45,926 bases of DNA from CAZVBR01 sp964625755 (GTDB taxonomy: Bacteria > Patescibacteriota > Minisyncoccia > Phycocordibacterales > XYD1-FULL-46-19): assembly GCA_964625755.1 (NCBI GenBank), contig CAZVBR010000001.1:1-45926 (forward strand), written 5' to 3'. Below are positions 42,059 through 45,926 of the stretch, piece after piece. Numbering within the stretch: position 1 is the first letter of the stretch; the number at the start of each line of letters is the position of its first letter. The notes beneath the pieces were generated by a model. That model worked only from the letters and a program-made list of their open reading frames with translations. It searched no databases and had not been told where the DNA came from. A program made the position numbers and the translations under genes.

Positions 42059-42715
42059 ATGATAAAAAAGACATTTTTAACTTATTATTTTAAATATCTT
42101 TTTAAGTATCAGGGAGATGATCTTAGATTTAAGGTGGTTGAAACACAAAAGGAGAGAAAACCGGCCTTTGATGTAAGGGGTCGGGTTTACGGCCAGGAAG
42201 AAGGTTTTTTTGTTCAGAGCCCAAATAATAATATTTTGTGTGAAGATGAATTTGATAGATATTCTGTTTTGGGGCTGGCTTATCACGGATCGTTACCTAT
42301 TGGTAGCGCTCGTTTGATTCTTGATTCTGGGCTAGGGCCACAAATCGAGAATTATTTTAATATTGATCCGATAGAGCATAGGGTGCGGCCTTTTGCGGGA
42401 GAAATCTCGAGATTCGGTGTTTTAAAAAACTATCGAGGAAAAATTTATAGACGTTTACCGTCGGTGGGTCTGTTGAGGCTTTTGTACTGTGAATCCGAGA
42501 GATTGGGTCTTGAGTATTGGTATATGTCTATGGGTCAAAAATTGCATAACTCTTTCCGTGAAATGGATTGTTTTTTTCGGGAGTTGAGGCAGTATGAATT
42601 AACCGATAAGCAAAAAGAAAAAAGGGCTTTGTTGGGAAATTACTGGAAAAAAGTCGATGCCAAACCTTATTATATTCCCTTGAAAGAAATTAGTTGGATT
42701 AAAAAAATAGTTTAA
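42059..42715 (+). CDS. LuxI/FeeM-like N-acyltransferase (acyl-signal or N-acyl amino acid synthase)
   Basis: 218 residues with the GNAT-related fold pattern of acyl-homoserine-lactone synthases and N-acyl amino acid synthases. Family-type residues in order: R42-V-Y44 in the N-terminal helix region; D63 and D66 in EDEFDRYS; G82-S-A-R85 after the strand LAYHGSLPIGSARLI; E115-I-S-R118 in AGEISRFGVLKNYRGK; then GLLRLLYCESERLGLEYWYMSM. These match the R...ExxD...R...ExxR signature of the superfamily. The exosortase-linked acyltransferase branch is an alternative. The next gene, a 7TM histidine kinase, starts 7 nt later. Product and acyl donor are unknown. Confidence 0.7.
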   Translation: MIKKTFLTYYFKYLFKYQGDDLRFKVVETQKERKPAFDVRGRVYGQEEGFFVQSPNNNILCEDEFDRYSVLGLAYHGSLPIGSARLILDSGLGPQIENYFNIDPIEHRVRPFAGEISRFGVLKNYRGKIYRRLPSVGLLRLLYCESERLGLEYWYMSMGQKLHNSFREMDCFFRELRQYELTDKQKEKRALLGNYWKKVDAKPYYIPLKEISWIKKIV

Positions 42716-42722
42716 TTTAAGT

Positions 42723-44312
42723 ATGATGGATCTAGTATCGGCTTTTTTGTTACTGACGTCTTTGGCTTCATTTTTGCTTGGTTTTTTGGTTTTATTTGAA
42801 AACAGAAATTCTTATCTGAATAAATTATTTTTCTTACTTACGGTTTCGGCTGGAATATGGTCTTTAGGCTTATTTATTATTCACGGCCCGGTTATGCTCC
42901 CGGAAAGTGAAATGTTGGGCGCCAGGATGGCTTTTGTAGGGGCATCTTTACTGCCGGTTTGTTTTTTGTTTTTAACGCTGGTTTTCCCGTCGGTCAACAA
43001 AAAGCCTCATCCTTTGGTGAACGGGGTGTTGACGTTACTGGGTTTATTTTTTGTTTATCTGTCCGTTGGGACGGATCTGATAGTTAATGAAATAGTCAAA
43101 ACTTCACTTTTAGGGGTAGAAGTGGTTTACGGGTCATTTTACTATTTTTTCGGGGCATTTTTTCTCGGAGGAATGATCGGCGGTTTTTCTATTTTGTTGA
43201 GGAAGTATTTTGAGGCCTCCGGGGTTGAGAAAAAGCAGTTGAAATGGTTTTTGATAGGATCGGTTTTGGCCTTCACCGGAGGAGTCGTAACTAATTTATT
43301 TATTCCGTTAGTGATCCAAGAAACTCCTTTTTCGGCCTTAGGAGGGTTATTTTTATTGTTTCTAATATTTCCGGTATTTTACTCGATCACGAAATACGGC
43401 TTGTTTAATGTCAAAGTTATAACAACTGAATTGTTGGTTTTTATTCTTTGGTTTGTTTTATTGTTAAGAATGGTGATCTCAGAAGATATTGAAGATATTC
43501 TTTTGTCTGGTTTGTTATTTTTGGCGGTATTTGTGATCGGAGTTTTTCTGATAAAAAGTGTGATCAAAGAGGTTTATCATCGGGAAAAGATAGAAAAACT
43601 AGCTCGTCAATTAGAGGCTTCCAATCAGCAACAAGAAAATCTTATTCGTTTTATTACCCATCAGGTTAAAGGGGCTTTAACTAAGACCAGAAATGTTTTT
43701 TCTATGATCTTAGAGGGTAGTTACGGGGAGATTTCTGATGATATAAAATATGTTGCAAAAGAGAGCTTTCGCGCCGATACGGAAACAGTGTCCATGATCG
43801 AGAATATTCTTCAAGCTGCGAATTTTAAAAACGGCACGATCGAGTTTTTTAAAGAGGAGGTGGATATGAAAGATCTTGTCCAGGGGGTGGTTAATGATTC
43901 CAAGAGAATAGCCGAAGGTAAGGGTTTGGATTTTCATTTTAAAACAGATCCGGGGAAAGATCATACCGTAATCGGAGATAAGGAGAAATTAAAACACGCT
44001 GTAAATAATATAATTGATAATGCCATAAAATATACTTCGGAGGGGTCGGTGGAGATGTCGGTCGGGGTTACGGGAGACGAAGTGGCTTTTACGGTGACCG
44101 ATACCGGAGTAGGAATATCTCAAAGTGACAAAAAAAGATTGTTTACCGTAGGTGGCCACGGAAAAAGATCTCAGAATATAAACGTTGATTCCACCGGTTA
44201 CGGATTATATATTACCAAAGCTATTGTTGAGGGGCATAATGGTCGGATTGAGGTTGATTCGGCCGGGGAGGGTAAGGGGTCGAGGTTTGTTATGTTCATA
44301 CCTAAAAAATGA
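42723..44312 (+). CDS. 7TM-type sensor histidine kinase
   Basis: 529 residues. The N-terminal ~270 residues form about eight hydrophobic helices like the histidine-kinase 7TM sensor module (short loops, no periplasmic domain), suited to detecting a lipid-like or membrane ligand. A coiled coil (about 280-305) leads to a HisKA domain with an atypical H-box FITHQVKGAL (H313). The HATPase domain has IIDNAIKYTSEG, DTGVGIS and STGYGLYITKAIVEGHNG boxes. It is 7 nt behind the LuxI/FeeM-like gene and surely co-transcribed. No response regulator lies next to it; the receiver protein at 7.7 kb or one elsewhere may serve. Confidence 0.9.
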   Translation: MMDLVSAFLLLTSLASFLLGFLVLFENRNSYLNKLFFLLTVSAGIWSLGLFIIHGPVMLPESEMLGARMAFVGASLLPVCFLFLTLVFPSVNKKPHPLVNGVLTLLGLFFVYLSVGTDLIVNEIVKTSLLGVEVVYGSFYYFFGAFFLGGMIGGFSILLRKYFEASGVEKKQLKWFLIGSVLAFTGGVVTNLFIPLVIQETPFSALGGLFLLFLIFPVFYSITKYGLFNVKVITTELLVFILWFVLLLRMVISEDIEDILLSGLLFLAVFVIGVFLIKSVIKEVYHREKIEKLARQLEASNQQQENLIRFITHQVKGALTKTRNVFSMILEGSYGEISDDIKYVAKESFRADTETVSMIENILQAANFKNGTIEFFKEEVDMKDLVQGVVNDSKRIAEGKGLDFHFKTDPGKDHTVIGDKEKLKHAVNNIIDNAIKYTSEGSVEMSVGVTGDEVAFTVTDTGVGISQSDKKRLFTVGGHGKRSQNINVDSTGYGLYITKAIVEGHNGRIEVDSAGEGKGSRFVMFIPKK

Positions 44313-44357
44313 ATGAAAAAGATTTAAGTCTGAAGGGTAATTAGGTGTGATAATTAA

Positions 44358-45332
44358 ATGTTAAAAAATATGTTTCAGCCCAGATCGATCTTAGTAACCG
44401 GTTGCGCCGGATTTATCGGAGGAAATTTCATAACCAAATTCAAAGAAGATTTTCCGGAGACGGAAATCATCGGAGTAGATGATCTGTCGGGCGATTCCGG
44501 CATGCCGGTTGAACCTGGTTTTAGGTTTTATCAAAAATCGATACTGGACTCGGAGGCGATGGCCGGTATGTTTTTAAAACACAAACCCGAATTTGTATTT
44601 CATTTTGCAGCTTGGCCCAGGGTTTCTTACTCGATCAAAGAGCCGGTTCAGGCGGCTGAAAATAATATTCTCGGGACAATTAATTTATTGGATCTGGCCG
44701 CAAAAAATAAGGTTAGAAGATTTATTTTTTCTTCTTCGGCCGCTGTTTACGGGAACGCTACTAGAATTCCACTCAAAGAAGCGGATAACTGTCCGGAACC
44801 TCTGTCTCCTTATGCTGTTCATAAACTTACCGGGGAACATTCTTGCAAGGTGGCCAGTAATTTGTTCGGGTTAGATACTGTCAGTTTGAGGTATTTTAAT
44901 GTCTTCGGGCCCGGGCAGTATGGTTCTGCTCCGTATTCTACGGTGATATCGGCTTGGCTTGAAGCACTGTACTTTCCGACTCAAAAACAGGCTTTTGTAG
45001 AGGGGGACGGAACTCAAACTCGGGATTTTTGTTTTGTGGAGGATGTGGTCAGGGCGAATATTTTAGCCATGTTGGCAGAGAGTGATTTTGGGGGTCAAGC
45101 GATCAATGTGGCAAGCGGGCAACAGGTCACGATCAAGGAGGTTGGGGAATTGATCGAAACGAAAACTAACAGGAGATTAAAATTGAAAAAATTCCCGGCG
45201 CGCGAAGGGGACGTAAAAAAAAGCCAGGCGGACATTGCCAGAGCAAGAGAAAAGCTCGGTTATGAGCCGGTGTGTGATCTTAGTTTCGGTTTGGATCGCA
45301 CCGTGGAGTGGTTTTCAAAGAGGCCCGAGTAG
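44358..45332 (+). CDS. NAD-dependent sugar-nucleotide epimerase (extended SDR)
   Basis: 324 residues. Rossmann motif VTGCAGFIGGNF (G15-x2-G18-x2-G21), active-site SSSAAVYG serine and catalytic YAVHK, plus SLRYFNVFGPGQ and the C-terminal substrate-region GDGTQTRDFCFVEDVVRA. Best compared with WbpP/Gne-type UDP-GlcNAc (or UDP-glucose) 4-epimerases, supplying sugars for surface polysaccharide. Substrate cannot be fixed from sequence. Convergent with the rhodanese gene (5 nt between stops). Confidence 0.9.
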   Translation: MLKNMFQPRSILVTGCAGFIGGNFITKFKEDFPETEIIGVDDLSGDSGMPVEPGFRFYQKSILDSEAMAGMFLKHKPEFVFHFAAWPRVSYSIKEPVQAAENNILGTINLLDLAAKNKVRRFIFSSSAAVYGNATRIPLKEADNCPEPLSPYAVHKLTGEHSCKVASNLFGLDTVSLRYFNVFGPGQYGSAPYSTVISAWLEALYFPTQKQAFVEGDGTQTRDFCFVEDVVRANILAMLAESDFGGQAINVASGQQVTIKEVGELIETKTNRRLKLKKFPAREGDVKKSQADIARAREKLGYEPVCDLSFGLDRTVEWFSKRPE

Positions 45333-45337
45333 ATAAA

Positions 45338-45826
45338 TTAACACTCGACACAGATTTTTTTGTCACTGTTGACCCAAGATATGATCCCGTCTTTTAATTC
45401 GAAAATGTTTGAAAAACCCATTTCTGACATAACGGCCATGGCCTCTTGTGATCTTTTTCCGCTTCGGCAATACAGACCGTATATTCCATCTCGGTCCATG
45501 GGGTTTAATTGTTCTTTAAAATTAGGGGAATAAATATCTAAATTTTTGGCTTTTTGTAGGTGGCCGGTGGCGAATTCTTCCGGAGTCCGAACATCGATAA
45601 TTTTGACCGCTTTTTCCCGGTCTATTTTTTCGGCAAATTCCGAAGGCAGGAGTGACGGGGGGCCGTTGTATTTTTCGGGGTTTCGATCTTTAGTTTGATA
45701 TTGAGCGGTTTGAAACTCGGGGCGGGTTTGCTCCGGAGAAAATTCTTGAGTTGCGACCACAGACCCGATTCCGATCAGTAGTAGGACTGCGAAGGTGGTG
45801 GAAATGATTTTTTGGGTCTTTGACAT
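45338..45826 (-). CDS. Exported rhodanese-like protein
   Basis: 162 residues. A signal-anchor (about 8-25, ISTTFAVLLLIGIGSVVA) precedes one rhodanese domain (AVKIIDVRTPEEFATGHLQKAKNLDI) with the active-site loop C120-RSGKRS. The C-terminus ends in a CVEC pair, unusual for the family and possibly redox-active or metal-binding. It probably handles sulfur or redox chemistry outside the membrane, which fits with the DsbA-like protein at 14 kb. It has a near-consensus promoter. Confidence 0.9.
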   Translation of the reverse strand: MSKTQKIISTTFAVLLLIGIGSVVATQEFSPEQTRPEFQTAQYQTKDRNPEKYNGPPSLLPSEFAEKIDREKAVKIIDVRTPEEFATGHLQKAKNLDIYSPNFKEQLNPMDRDGIYGLYCRSGKRSQEAMAVMSEMGFSNIFELKDGIISWVNSDKKICVEC

Positions 45827-45858
45827 AAAGGCAGATCTTGACTAAGATCATCAGGGTT

Positions 45859-45887
45859 ATTTTATAAAGTTTGGTTTTTAGCGTCAA
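45859..45887 (-). promoter_or_regulatory. Rhodanese gene promoter
   Basis: Read on the reverse strand: TTGACG, exact 17-nt spacer, TAAAAT. Five of six matches in each hexamer. Predicted start about 26 nt before the ATG. Confidence 0.65.
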
Positions 45888-45926
45888 GCTGGAAAAGCGT
45901 TTTTCGTGACGGGATCGCGTTTTTGT

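Noticed and set aside
1..45926. CRISPR arrays, insertion sequences, rRNA, tmRNA or RNase P RNA
   Set aside because: I saw no regularly spaced repeats, no transposase motifs and none of the conserved RNA core sequences on either strand.

Overview
The window is a gene-dense bacterial chromosome segment with no insertion sequences, CRISPR array or prophage. The protein set points to a Candidate Phyla Radiation (Patescibacteria) bacterium. The evidence is a short alanyl-tRNA synthetase without the C-terminal C-Ala domain, a UvrC without the helix-hairpin-helix tail, several proteins of types I associate with CPR genomes (an actin-like/baseplate-J-like pair, a conjugation-ATPase-like N-terminal protein), sparse Shine-Dalgarno sequences, and many -10 boxes placed 6-8 nt before the start codon. 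TGA is used as a stop, so this is genetic code 11 and not the code 25 of Gracilibacteria/SR1. The lineage is an inference; no 16S rRNA is present.

Layout. 1-6.2 kb: nucleotide excision repair genes uvrB, uvrA, uvrC. 6.2-9.1 kb: a membrane histidine kinase, a stand-alone receiver protein and D-Ala-D-Ala ligase. 9.1-12.7 kb: an orphan membrane-anchored protein, tRNA-Pro and two tRNA-Ala genes, an N-domain-less MgtE-type transporter and a Na+-dependent (NSS) symporter. 12.8-17 kb: a CaCA cation exchanger, a DsbA-like oxidoreductase, a MazG-like protein, a Nudix/queuosine-salvage (Qng1, DUF2419) operon and a third tRNA-Ala. 17-30.2 kb: a small helical protein, an L,D-transpeptidase, YchF, a very unusual LeuRS, a sigma-region-4/HARE-HTH regulator, a conjugation-like membrane protein, MltG, a DnaQ-like exonuclease, MnmA and AlaRS. 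30.3-32.9 kb: an actin-fold ATPase and a baseplate-J-like membrane protein. 33.0-37.05 kb: the infA-rpmJ-rpsM-rpsK-rpsD-rpoA-rplQ-rplM-rpsI operon. 37.3-41.0 kb: grpE-dnaK-dnaJ, ended by a strong intrinsic terminator. 41.2-44.3 kb: a PlsC-like acyltransferase, a LuxI/FeeM-like N-acyltransferase and a 7TM-type histidine kinase. 44.4-45.8 kb: a sugar-nucleotide epimerase and an exported rhodanese.

Most genes serve translation, DNA repair, protein folding and the cell wall (Ddl, MltG, L,D-transpeptidase, epimerase). Four systems stand out. First, LeuRS carries a complete serine-hydrolase domain (Ser307/Asp373/His401) inside its editing domain, plus a second unusual insertion. Second, a predicted acyl-signal synthase is followed 7 nt later by a membrane sensor kinase, with a 10-bp palindrome inside its promoter. 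Third, a Qng1-type queuosine salvage enzyme is coupled to a Nudix hydrolase. Fourth, seven genes have extended -10 elements positioned for leaderless mRNAs.

No gene-free stretch exceeds 300 bases. The largest (17368-17624 and 37051-37286) hold an inverted repeat and tandem promoters, respectively.
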